Assembly: GCF_020360975.1 (NCBI RefSeq) | Contig: NW_025408673.1 | Coordinates: 620,001 to 684,000, forward strand | Source of the DNA: Hirsutella rhossiliensis | Lineage: Eukaryota; Ascomycota; Sordariomycetes; Hypocreales; Ophiocordycipitaceae | DNA: 64,000 bases | Reading direction: 5' to 3' | Shown here: positions 48,590-58,036 of the stretch, one piece after another | How the letters are laid out: each line of letters starts with the position of its first letter | Numbering within the stretch: position 1 is the stretch's first letter | Translations under genes and position numbers: made by a program | The notes under the pieces: generated by a model | What the model was told of the DNA's origin: nothing | Database searches by the model: none | What the model saw: the letters and a program-made list of their open reading frames with translations, nothing else

Positions 48590-48866
48590 GACTTATCTTA
48601 AAGGAGGGCCCCTAGCTTAATTAGGACTTATTCTTCTTAAAGGCCCCCTTTTTAGGGACTTATGCTTAGAGAAGCCCCCTTTTCTTATAGGACTTAATTT
48701 CCTCCTTAAGGCCCCTTTTCCTAAAGTAGGTCTAAAAGAGCCTAGGGCTAAAACCCGGATTTCTTAAGTAAGGGATAAGTATAGACTAAGACCTCCTCTA
48801 TACGCTTACCGGCCTAGGTATTTAGCTTTACCCTTTCTATAAGGGCAGGCTATAGCTAAGGGGGTA

Positions 48867-49350
48867 TATCGCGAACCGTAGCCTAATTTTATAGTTCTTA
48901 GAGATATCCCTTAGTACGAGGGACCTAGGAAGCTAAAAACACCTAGTATAGAAAAAGGAAGAAGGAGCTAAAAAGAGGTATAGAGAGGAGGGTAGGGGTA
49001 AGAGGGGAAGTAAAAGTAGCGATAGCTTCCTATAGAGGTAGCGAAAGATAAGATAGATATACCGGCAACGGCTAGAAAAGAGGAAAAAAACTAGTAAAAA
49101 GCTTAGTAGTTAAAAGGATATTAGTAGCTTCTTTAAGTAGGATCTTCTTTATTAATTAAGATACTAGACGGGTATAAAGAGGGGCGTTAGATAGAGGAAA
49201 GAAGGAGAATTAAGGAAATATAATAATTACTCCCTTGCCTTTATTACTGCTCCCGTAAGAATTAAATCTCTCTGCCCTACTTATCCGACTTTACTTTTAA
49301 TTTTACCTTTAAGTATTTTATATATACTTCTCGTATCTCTCTTCGCGAGA
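48867..49350 (+). repeat. 3' LTR of copia-1 copy G
   Basis: 484 bp after AAGGGGGTA, starting TATCGCGAAC and ending CTTCGCGAGA. It is near-identical to the 5' LTR apart from C/T and G/A differences. Confidence 0.92.
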
Positions 49351-51046
49351 ATAGTAAGTAAATTTAAAGTTCCTAAACCTTCTTTATTAAATTCCTTTAA
49401 TTTATTTAAGGTATAATTTTCTTAAGATATATATAGCTCTTTATTTTCTCGGTTTATTATAATATTTAGACCTAAGAAGTCTTTTATATCTCTTAAGATA
49501 GTAAAATCTAGGAATTTAGATAATTCTTTAAATAATCTTTCTTTTATTATAGACTTAGAGGGCCCTACTATAAGAAAGTCGTCGACGTAAATTACTAAGG
49601 CTATACTATAGTCCTTATTTATAAATACTCTTTTATTTATTAAAAGAGGAAGAAATCTAAGTTTATTTAGTATAATTTTTAAATAATTATACTAGAGCTT
49701 AGGACTTTATTTTAGGCTATATAATACTTTCTTTAGCTTTGCTTTAACTTAACTAGTTTTATATAGGTCTAGGAATTTAGTTAGTTTAATTCCTTTAGCT
49801 CTATAAGCTAATTAATATTTTAAATAATATTCTTTAAGAGTATATTCTTCGTAGCTTATAGGAAGATCGATATATACTTCTCTATCTATATCGGTATATA
49901 TAAAGGCATTTATTATATCTATTTATAAAGCTTCGAATTTATAGATAATAGCTAAAATAAGTAGAATTCTAATAGATTTAGATCTAGCTATAGTTAAGAA
50001 GGTATCTAGGAAATCTAAGCTATAGATCTACTTAAATCCCTATATTACGAAACGGGCTTTATATTTTATTATATTATTTTAATTATCCTTCTTAATAGTA
50101 TAGTCCTAGCGGCCTCCTATAGCCTCCTTATCCTTAGGGAGGTAGGAAAATTCCTAAGTTTTATATTTAATTAGCTAGATTATTTCCCTAATTATAGCTT
50201 CTTTCTAAAATACTACTTTAGGGCTATTTATTGCCTATTTATAGGTCTTTAGAATTTTTAGATCTTAATTTTCTATACTTACTAGAATTAACTCTTTATA
50301 ATTATAGTTTAGAAATAAATTAATAGTAGGGTATTTAATATAGTTAAAATCGAACCCTTTTAGCTTCTTAGGTAATTCTACTACTATTTTATTAGTAGTA
50401 AGAATAGGATTATTATTTAAAGACTCTTCTTTTATAGAGGGCGAGGGACTTTTATCTCTAGGTTCTTTAGTAGCTTCCTCTATAGGGATATAGCTTTCTA
50501 GCTTATCTTTATTTAGAATAAAATTAAAATTAAAGGCATTATTATTATTAGAATTTCTAGATTTTCTATAAATTTATTTTCTAGTATAGTAATATCTCTA
50601 AAGATAGTAATCTCTCTCTTAGAAAAATCCTAGATTTTATATATATTTCCTAAATAGCTTACTATTATTCCCTTAAAAGCTCTATTATCTAGCTTATCTT
50701 TAAGGTCTTTATTCTTATAATATATAAGGCTTCTAAAGGTCTTAATTTTATTTAAGGTCTTAAAGGGTAGTATTATATTATCCCTCTTTTCTATAGGACT
50801 TTTAAATCCTATCGTAGAATACGGTAATCTATTATATAAATAAGTAGCTATTAAAATAGCTTCTCCCTATAGGTATTTAGGAAGCCTAGTAGTAAATAAA
50901 AGAGCTAGTACTTTTTCTAATATAATAAGATTTATTCTTACTATTCTACTATTAGATTCCGGCGTCCTAGGAGGACTAAAATTAAAGGTAATTCCTTCTT
51001 TTTCGTAGTAGAGCTTTATTTATATATAAATTCTTTAGTATTATTA

Positions 51047-51775
51047 AGATTATACTAGTAACCTATCTAGAGGTATCTAGAACTTCGGCGTTAAATAAGA
51101 GGGAAAAACTAGAGTGCTTAAAGGAAAACCCTCCTCTCTTTTCGTAGCTAGTCCGCCCTTATACCGGGTCGCGGTTATAATACGTAGGAATCTTACGCCG
51201 GCTATCTTAGGTATTATTATAGTTAGTCGGAATTATATTAGCCCCGCTATAAAGTAACCTTAGAAAGTAACTCCTTTATATACGCGGGGTATATAGCGTT
51301 AATCGGTAGTATAAGCGTTTTTAGTTAATAGTTAATTATATAATTATCTCTAACCTTATCCTATAACGATATCTTCCTAGGCTCTACTTTATTTTTCCGC
51401 CGTAAGGCTTAGCGGGCTAATTTTATTAATGCCGGCCTTTAGCCGGGCCGGTAGTTAGGTTATCGCACTAGCTTCGCGCCGTACTTATCGAGTTACTAGT
51501 ATCGGCCCTAGGTTTTTTTATTTTCCCGGTCGGGGGGCCTAGACTAGGGTTAGGGGGAGGTCCTAACGAATTCGTCGCTAGGTCTAGGTAGGCGAGGTCC
51601 GGGCCGGCCTACTTATAGCGGGGCTAGACTACTAGTATACTTATAAGCGCTTCTAGAAGCGCTAATTAGCTAATTAATAAGTAGGTTAGCGTAGTCTATT
51701 AGTCCGACTAAAAATTAATCGTGCCCTTAGCTAGATTTAAACCGACTCTAGCGTTATAGCTAGTAGGCCTCCTAG
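51047..51775. mobile_element. 729-bp insertion with 18-bp target duplication, SINE/LINE-like
   Basis: Inserted in the integrase part of element F between two perfect copies of AATTCTTTAGTATTATTA (51029-51046 and 51776-51793). An 18-bp duplication is too long for LTR or Tc1 elements and fits target-primed insertion of non-LTR elements. The sequence has more G+C and CG than its host and no open frame. On the - strand, near its start, GGTTTAAATC (about 51746-51737) resembles a polymerase III B box after one C-to-T change, but no clear A box or poly-A tail was found. The family is unknown. Confidence 0.6.
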
Positions 51776-53887
51776 AATTCTTTAGTATTATTAGAAAATA
51801 CTTCTTTAATCCTAGTATTTTTAGGGTTATTTTCTACCCTATTTTTAAAGTCTAGGAACCTATTTAGAGCTTCCCTTTTTTTTTAAAGAAGGTATATTTC
51901 TAGATATTAGGTTCCTACGTCTAGGAAAGAAATATAATAGTAATATTTATTATAAGTAGGCACTTTAATTAGCCCTTAAATATCTAATACTATTTTTTCT
52001 AAATAGGAATAAGACTTATATAAAGGTTATTTATTAACCTTATTCGTTGCTTTAGCTTTAATATATATTTCGTACTATCTTATTTTATTTTCCTCTTTTA
52101 AAGGTATTTTTATATCCTTATTATATCTTTTTAATATTTCTAAAATAGCCCTACTATTTCTATACCCTAAGCGTAAGTACTAAGTATAAAAATCTATATC
52201 CTTTGCCTTTAAAGACGTAATAAGGATTAATTAGCTTTCTAATAAAGGTTCTATAAGAATATAATATAATTTATTTCTAAGAAATCCTTTAGTAAGGACC
52301 TTAGCCTTATTATCTAATAAAAGGACTTTATTTCCTCCTATTAAGGCATAGGTATTATTAAAATAAGATTAAGATAGTATATTTACCCTTAATTTAGGTA
52401 TATAAAAGCAGTCTCGAAGGATATACCTTTTACTATTATACGGGAACTTAAATACTAAGTCCCCCTTTTCTTTTACTAATATAAAAGAAGCTTTTCCCTA
52501 GTAAACTTTAGACTTAATTTCTTTATAGTTAATAAGGAAATTCTTATTCGATACTATATACTTAGTAGCTCCGGTATCCTAAATAAAATTAAAGATCCTT
52601 TTATTCTTATAACTAAGAAATCCTCCTTCTCTTACCTTTAAGACTAATTCTTTTATTCTAGGAATTAAGGCTTCTAGAGGTCCTAAAAGAGAGTTTTTAT
52701 TAGCTTCTATTATAGGGGTATTTATAGAGGTTAAAAATACCTCTAAATCCTTAGACGTTTATATAGGGGTCGGAGCCCTAAAAAGGTCTATAAGGTCGAT
52801 ATCTAGGTCTATATATTCTTATAAAGCTATATTTAAGACCTTATTACTATCGTCTAAATCGGACTCTAGGTCTATAATTCGACCCTTCCTTCTTTTATTA
52901 GTAGTAGAAACACTACTAAAAGGGGATTTCTTTTTAGAAGAAGAAGAAAAAGAAGATTTTCTCTTCTTAGAAATTTAAGTCTTATTATCCTTTTTCCCTT
53001 TATTTAAAACCTAATAAGTAGGAGCCTTATTTAGGTATAATTTATAGTAATTTACTATAAAATGCCCTAGTTTTTTATATTCCTTATAATAAGGAGTATC
53101 TATAGAATTTCTATAGGCTTTCTAAGGCTTCCTTTATATTAAGAAGGCTTTCTTAGAAGATTTATCTATATCCTCTATTCTTCTAGCTTCGTCTAAAAGA
53201 CTAGCTATAAGGGATTCGAGGGTAAACGCTATAGAATTATACCTAAGGCTCTATATAATATTTATAATATAGCTTCTAAATTCCTTATTAAGGCAATTAA
53301 GAATCTATACTATAAGGATAACTTCTAGAATTTCTATATTACGGGATTTTAAATCCTCGTAGATTTCCTTTACCTTATAAAGGTATTTCTCTAAATTAAA
53401 GCCTAAGGGACTAAGATTAAAGAGCTGCTTTATAAGCAAATAATTTAACGAGAAATTCGACGGATTATATAGCTTTATAAGCTTATCCTAAGCAGCTTTA
53501 GTATTTATTAAATGCTTAATTTATATTAAAGGGCTATCTTTAACTTAAAGAAAAATCTAGGATAAAGCTTCTATAGTCTTTATATAATTTTCTTGCTCTA
53601 AGGTAGCGATAAGCTTTTCCTTAGTAATAATAGCTCTTATCCTCGTAGTCTAAAGAGTATAATTTAAATTTCCCTTAAGTCTAGAGAATTTATATTCTTT
53701 TTATCTACCTATTTTATATAAATTCGGTATTATTTCGTTTATAGGGATCGAGAAGTCTAGACGGGAGTTTAAGAGCGTAGGAAGGTAAAAGAAGTTATTA
53801 GGGGGATTTTCGAAAGGAATTTTAATCGGGTATTTCAACGAGGAATTTCAAAGGTATAAGTTAATTTCCTAGCTTAAAAGGAGTAAG

Positions 53888-53899
53888 CCGGGCTTATAA
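53888..53899 (-). promoter_or_regulatory. Primer-binding site of element F
   Basis: On the - strand TTATAAGCCCGG begins two bases after the LTR. It is the same initiator tRNA-Met anticodon-region complement as in copia-1, with one G-to-A change, showing that both copia families prime internally on this tRNA. Confidence 0.7.
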
Positions 53900-53901
53900 C
53901 C

Positions 53902-54388
53902 TCTTAAGGTATATAAGCAAAAGCGGAATTTTAGGAAATCAAGGAATCACGTAAGACTACGTAATAGAGGGAAGGGTATAAGGTAGGATTTTCAACGGAA
54001 TTTATTAGTAGTATATTAGTATATAGAAGAGGTATTAAAGTTAATTATTCTATCTCTATCTACTAGCGGACATACTGTCTTATATAGACAATTATAGCTA
54101 AACGGAAGAACCTTTCGGGACTAGATTTAGGCTGCCGTATAGCCCTAAAACTAAGGAATTCCGTGATACCTCGAGTATATCTAGAAGTGTCTTAGTTCTA
54201 CTAATATTCGTGTTTAAAGGAGGTTAGTCGTGCCGGTATTCTTAAGAGGTCTTAGCTAGCATTCTAAGCTAGATTCTTGCTATATAGGATAGGATTTCGT
54301 CTATAATCAATATACTACTTATCGGCTTATATAATTAAGAGAGTATATTATAGCTGCTTTATTTATAGTAGGAACACCGTTCCTTATA
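53902..54388 (-). repeat. 5' LTR of element F
   Basis: 487 bp, starting TCTTAAGGTATATAAG and ending CCTTATA on the + strand. To its left is the complement of the primer-binding site. Confidence 0.88.
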
Positions 54389-54783
54389 GTTACTAAGTTA
54401 TAGACTACTAAGTAAGTATAGTTATTAGATAAGAGTTAAAGAGAAAAGTTAGTATACTAGCGGTAAGTTCGCTTAGCTATATATATTACTTTTAGCGTAT
54501 CTTTATAAAGGAAGGATATTAGTTAAGAAGCTATACTATATATAAGATTAAAGGGCTTTAAAGGTAATAGAGATCGTCTTTAAATTATTATCCTTATAAA
54601 GGATATCTTAGATAAGGAGGGTTTTAATATTTAAGGTATTAAAGGAGTCTTCTTACTAATAGGACTAGCTAAGAGAGATACTATTAATAATCTAGTATTT
54701 ATAAAAGAAGAGTTTTTCTAGGCTTACTTTCTTTTAAAAGGGAACTTTTAAATAGGTATTACTCTAGCTTAAATATATATTAT
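54389..54783 (+). other. Relic between element F and copy H
   Basis: About 395 bp into which both F and H are inserted. From about 54500 the + strand translation is fairly long between RIP stops and seems to continue after copy H at 63231 (KLGDKGKELKE), so a Leu/Lys-rich, possibly gag-like coding relic was split by H. Confidence 0.45.
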
Positions 54784-55179
54784 TGTCGCGAAGCGTGGCC
54801 TGATTTCGCAGTTCTCGGAGATATCCCTTGGCAAGAGGGACTAAGGAAGCTGAAAAACACCCGGTGTGGAAGAAGGAAGAAGGAGCTAAAAAGAGGTGCA
54901 GAAAGGAGGGTGGGGGCATAAGGGGAAGCAGAAGTGGCGATGGCTTCCTATAGAGGTGGCGAGAGATAAGACGGATATGCCGGCAACGGCTGGAAAAGGG
55001 TATAAAGAAGGGCGTTGGATAGAGGAAAGAAGGAGAATCAAGGCAATACAACAATCACTCCCCTACCGCAATTGCTGCTCCCGCAAGAATCAAATCCCTC
55101 TGCCCTGCCTGTCTAACCCCTTACTTCCAATTTCACCTTCGTGCATTTTCATGCACTTCTCGCATCTCTCTTCGCGAGA
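54784..55179 (+). repeat. 5' LTR of copy H, with a 90-bp deletion
   Basis: 396 bp against 486 bp for the 3' LTR. The missing block lies after GGCTGGAAAAG (about 54997), immediately upstream of the TATAAAG box. Other differences between the two LTRs are few and are C/T or G/A. Confidence 0.93.
55001..55007 (+). promoter_or_regulatory. Likely TATA box of the copia-1 LTR
   Basis: TATAAAG is conserved at the same LTR position in most copies (63052-63058 in the 3' LTR of H) and lies about 170 bp before the LTR end, suitable for starting the genomic transcript within the LTR. Transcription itself is inferred. Confidence 0.5.
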
Positions 55180-55180
55180 G

Positions 55181-55193
55181 TTATGAGCCCGGG
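55181..55193 (+). promoter_or_regulatory. Primer-binding site of copy H
   Basis: TTATGAGCCCGGG, one base after the LTR, is the complement of the anticodon-loop region of initiator tRNA-Met (GGGCTCATAA). This copy shows the unmutated form. It is followed by a perfect palindrome, GGAATAGTATTCC (55195-55207). Confidence 0.78.
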
Positions 55194-55850
55194 AGGAATA
55201 GTATTCCTATACCTTCCGGCTGCTGCAAAAGGCACCTTCTTGCATCCTTTTACCCCTCTTACTAGAAAAGCCGATTTTTAACCGACTTTTCTGCCCCCCC
55301 TCTTCCGCAACGATGACAAAAATCGACTCCTCTGCCGTCCCTACGGTCCGTAGGACGATTCTTGCAGAGCCCCAAGATTGGGATAAGTGGGTAAAGGAGC
55401 TACGGGCTCGTGTAGACAGAACCATCCACAATTTAGTCTTTTCTAACAAGCAGGACCCTCTCGAGCCCCCTCTTCGTCCTAGGGCAACGGACTTTGTAGA
55501 GGGAGCTACCCTCTTCTCTAAGCTAACCTCCGCACAATAGAGAGCTTTTTCTGCTGCCTTAGGCGACTACGAGAGTCACCGTAAGGAATACCTTTACGAG
55601 ACGAAGTTGCTAACTGCTGCACGCACGGCGATAACGGAATCCGTTAGTGCCGCAAAACTAATCACTCTTCGAGAGGAAGAGACTCCTAGGCAGTGGCTTT
55701 TAAAGCTCGAGACCTCGACAGCTCCCTCAAGAGGTTATATGACTGACCGTATTAGGAAGACCTATACGGCCCACCTAGGAGCCTTTTCAGCTAGGAACCT
55801 GCTAGCTTCTTCGTGGCTAGCTAAGTGGGAAGAAATCCTTGAGGAAGCTA

Positions 55851-55896
55851 CCATGCCCCACCCCCCTTTCGGTAACACCCACCTTTCGGTAGCGCA
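55851..55896 (+). repeat. Left terminal inverted repeat of transposon T
   Basis: 46 bp, CCATGCCCCAC to GTAGCGCA, an exact complement of 57991-58036. A weaker match (TTAGAAAAT against ATTTCTCAA) extends inward. Confidence 0.95.
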
Positions 55897-56667
55897 TTAG
55901 AAAATATCCCCACCAAAAACCATCAATTTCACTTACACCGATTCCAGCCAGCTTTGAAGATATTCACAAGCCGTCACTTGGAGTAGATAGAGGATTGATT
56001 GAATTCTACTTTTCGATGGTTGAATGTTTGTACAGGGGTCTGTGGCCTGTGCGTGCCTTGCACGCGAAATTACCATCCAACCCCCTAATCTCCTTCCGCC
56101 TCCTGACGATGATTCTTCTCGTTATTCCTCCACCACATGACCAAAATGACCTTAAAGCGGCCTCGGAGTATTTATACGGAGGATATTATGGCTAATGCGA
56201 TAATTGATGTCACAAAAAACGGCTTGTCGCAGTACCGCGCCGCCCAAAAGTATGACATACCTCAGCAGTCTATTTCCGACAGACTCAAAGGCCAGGTAGC
56301 CCTGGCTGATCAGATCCAGCCTCGTCAACTCTTGAGTAAGTCTCAGGAAGCTCGCTTGGTTTCTTGGATCCTCCGCCAAGAGTCTCTCGGCTATGCTCCC
56401 TCCCACAGTCAGATCCGCGCATGTGTGGAGGCTCTTATGAAGCAACTGAACAACGAGCGGACAGTGGGGCGCAACTGGGTCTCTAAATTCATCAATCGCC
56501 ATCCGGACATCAAGAACAAGCGTGGGAGACGTCAGGAAGCAAACCGATTTAATGCTTTTACGCCTCGGGCGGTTCACTGGTTCTTCGATATCAGGGAAAG
56601 GAGTATGGATGGATTAAACCAGAAAATACCGTGAATGTTGACGAAGGCGGTATTATGTCTGGCTTTG

Positions 56668-56720
56668 GTGAGTATTTGGCTTGTCTTTCATTACTTTTAC
56701 TAACCAGACTCTTTTGCCAG
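56668..56720 (+). other. Intron 1 of the T transposase
   Basis: 53 bp, GTGAGT to TTTTGCCAG, with a perfect branch-point TACTAAC at 56698-56704. Removing it joins MSGFG to LDSLVVGSA in frame. Size and signals are typical of filamentous ascomycetes. Confidence 0.8.
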
Positions 56721-57060
56721 GTTTGGATAGTCTTGTGGTTGGGAGTGCAGACCCAAAACGGAAGGCCCTTCTGAAAGGGCCACAGTCCCGCAACTGGACC
56801 TCATTTATTGAAGCTATCACCGCGAACGGCCATGTCCTTACCCTGGCATTATCTTTAAGGGCAAAGAGCTTCAGAAACAGTGGTTCTTGACGGAATTCGG
56901 CAAAATAGCCGACTGGCATTACATAACGTCGCCCAACGGATGGACGGACAACCATGTCGCTATTGAGTGGCTTGAGAGGGTCTATTTGCCCCAGACGCGA
57001 CCAGCCGATGCCTCAGATGCTAGACTGATCATATTAGATGGACATGGAAGTCATGCAACG

Positions 57061-57109
57061 GTGCGTTTCTTTATCCACCTCTGTAGGAATTACTGTTAAC
57101 CGGGACCAG
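57061..57109 (+). other. Probable intron 2 of the T transposase
   Basis: 49 bp, GTGCGT to GACCAG, with TGTTAAC as a possible branch point (57094-57100). Read through, it contains a stop. Removing it gives the expected 36-codon spacing between the second and third catalytic Asp, once a nearby single-base loss is counted. Confidence 0.65.
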
Positions 57110-57990
57110 GATGCATGGATGGCCACATGCTTTTGAACAACGTTTATTGCTGTTACCTTCCTGCCCACTGCTCTCATGGCCTCCAGCCGTTAGATAACGG
57201 TGTATTCAATGCCCCCAAGGCAGCTTACCGGAAAGAACTTCAGAAATTGACCTGTTTGACCGATTCTGCGCCTGTTCATAAGGTCAATTTTATACGGGCA
57301 TATGCTAAAGCGCGCGAGGTTGGAATGACGGCAAAGAATATATTGTCCGGCTGGAGGGTCACTGGGAATTGGCCGATCTCACGATCCAAGGCATTGCGGC
57401 ATCCAGAAATTCACGCAGACATTGTAGAGACGTCTCCAAAGTCCGCGCCATTTTTGGTTCTGATGATACACCAAGAAACAGCCGCCAGATTCGCGATTTC
57501 GGAAAGAACAAGACTCCTGGGACCCGGAGACGATACGCCGTGATAGCTAGAGGCTTTGAAGCCCAAGAACAGACGCTTGTCGAGCACAGCAACAGAATCG
57601 CGAAGCTAGAGGAAGAAGTGGCCCGGCTGCAGAGAGGCAAGAAGAGGAGAGCAATTCCGAACCCGAACAGACGGTTCATGACTCTCAGTGAAGCTTTGGT
57701 GGCTGAGAAGCCATTCCCCAAATTAAAAGCCAAGAGATAGCCGTTGTGCTGAATTCTGACACAGAGGAGGAGGCGGTCTCAGAGGTGGAGACAGCTTCAG
57801 TGATCGAAGTCAAGGTGGCACCGAAGCCCTTCCAGTCACCACCAGATCCGGGCGAATGGTAAAAAGCGCCGGTACATATAAGAGCGTCCATTTCTCTACG
57901 GAATGATATAATTTTTGTGTTTATAATGTTAAGTTCTGATCATATTTCATGTAGTTCAAATGGTAGACTTTTGGTGGAGAATTTCTCAAT

Positions 57991-58036
57991 TGCGCTACCG
58001 AAAGGTGGGTGTTACCGAAAGGGGGGTGGGGCATGG
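57991..58036 (+). repeat. Right terminal inverted repeat of transposon T
   Basis: 46 bp ending GGGGTGGGGCATGG, an exact complement of the left repeat, followed by the TA duplication and the resumed gag sequence ACCAATACTTCC. Confidence 0.95.

Larger units (their letters stand above)
43053..49350 (+). mobile_element. copia-1 copy G, full length, nested in element F
   Basis: 6,298 bp with LTRs 43053-43539 and 48867-49350 and a perfect target duplication ATAGT (43048-43052 and 49351-49355). It is inserted between the reverse-transcriptase and RNase H parts of element F. CA and TG are nearly gone, but CG is largely kept, similar to copy A. Confidence 0.93.
42309..53742 (-). pseudogene. Gag-Pol of copia element F, RIP-inactivated and twice interrupted
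   Basis: Ty1/copia Gag-Pol of a second family. On the - strand: a likely gag start at ATA 53742; a helical gag domain (to about 53200); a C-x2-C-x4-H-x4-C nucleocapsid motif at 53088-53047 with the Cys codons turned to Tyr and His kept; integrase region (about 52500-50900) split by the 729-bp insertion; reverse transcriptase with intact YVDD at 49589-49578; copy G inserted at 49351-43052; and the C-terminal RNase H (about 42700-42500, a TDN block and the conserved HID-like region) ending at TAA 42311-42309. Few frame changes were seen; the damage is mostly RIP stops. Confidence 0.8.
41368..54388 (-). mobile_element. Second copia family, element F, full length, nested host of copy G
   Basis: Reverse-oriented LTR retrotransposon with LTRs 41368-41935 (3') and 53902-54388 (5') and a perfect target duplication GTTAC (41363-41367 and 54389-54393). 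On the - strand: LTR, primer site TTATAAGCCCGG (53899-53888), gag, zinc knuckle, integrase, reverse transcriptase with YVDD, RNase H, stop, polypurine tract AAGGGAGGC beside the 3' LTR. It carries copia-1 copy G (43053-49350) and a 729-bp insertion (51047-51775). It is unrelated to copia-1 in LTR sequence but uses the same tRNA primer region. Confidence 0.88.
56137..57862 (+). pseudogene. Pogo/Fot1-family transposase of T, five frame breaks
   Basis: Cut-and-paste transposase acting on the element's own terminal repeats. ATG 56137 (another at 56146) opens an N-terminal helix-turn-helix of pipsqueak type (IIDVTKNGLSQYRAAQKYDI), then a CENP-B/Tc5-like DNA-binding domain (about 56320-56580). The DDE core follows: D 56640-56642 (NVDEGG), D 57037-57039 (ILDGHGSHAT), D 57193-57195 (LQPLDNGVF). 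A coiled, basic C-terminus (57540-57720) and an acidic tail end at TAA 57860-57862. Two introns are inferred (56668-56720 and 57061-57109). Frame breaks of net -1 occur near 56600, 56843, 57131, 57465 and 57720. With introns removed and breaks counted, the Asp spacing is 115 and 36 codons, right for the family. Confidence 0.85.
55851..58036 (+). mobile_element. Fot1/pogo-type DNA transposon T in gag of copy H
   Basis: 2,186 bp with perfect 46-bp terminal inverted repeats (55851-55896 and 57991-58036) starting CCATGCCCCACCCCCC, flanked by TA (55849-55850 and 58037-58038). Copies A, D, E and G have the uninterrupted TA. Base composition is ordinary, CA and TG are normal and RIP is not evident, so it inserted last. 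Within each repeat the motif CCTTTCGGTA recurs twice with ACACC between. It encodes one transposase with two introns and several frame breaks. Confidence 0.95.

Noticed and set aside
51700..51775. A complete tRNA gene at the end of the 729-bp insertion
   Set aside because: Only a T-arm-like stretch was found; the anticodon arm and acceptor stem do not pair convincingly.
54764..55186. 96-codon open frames on both strands at the left end of copy H
   Set aside because: Both are inside the LTR, and similar frames appear in the 3' LTR at 62716-63273. Non-coding repeat.
55207..55449. 80-codon frame on the - strand
   Set aside because: Antisense to the gag start, whose + strand frame has the family match.
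56152..57891. - strand frames of 141, 100, 124 and 68 codons in transposon T
   Set aside because: Antisense shadows of the transposase; they have no recognisable domains and the + strand carries all family motifs and introns.
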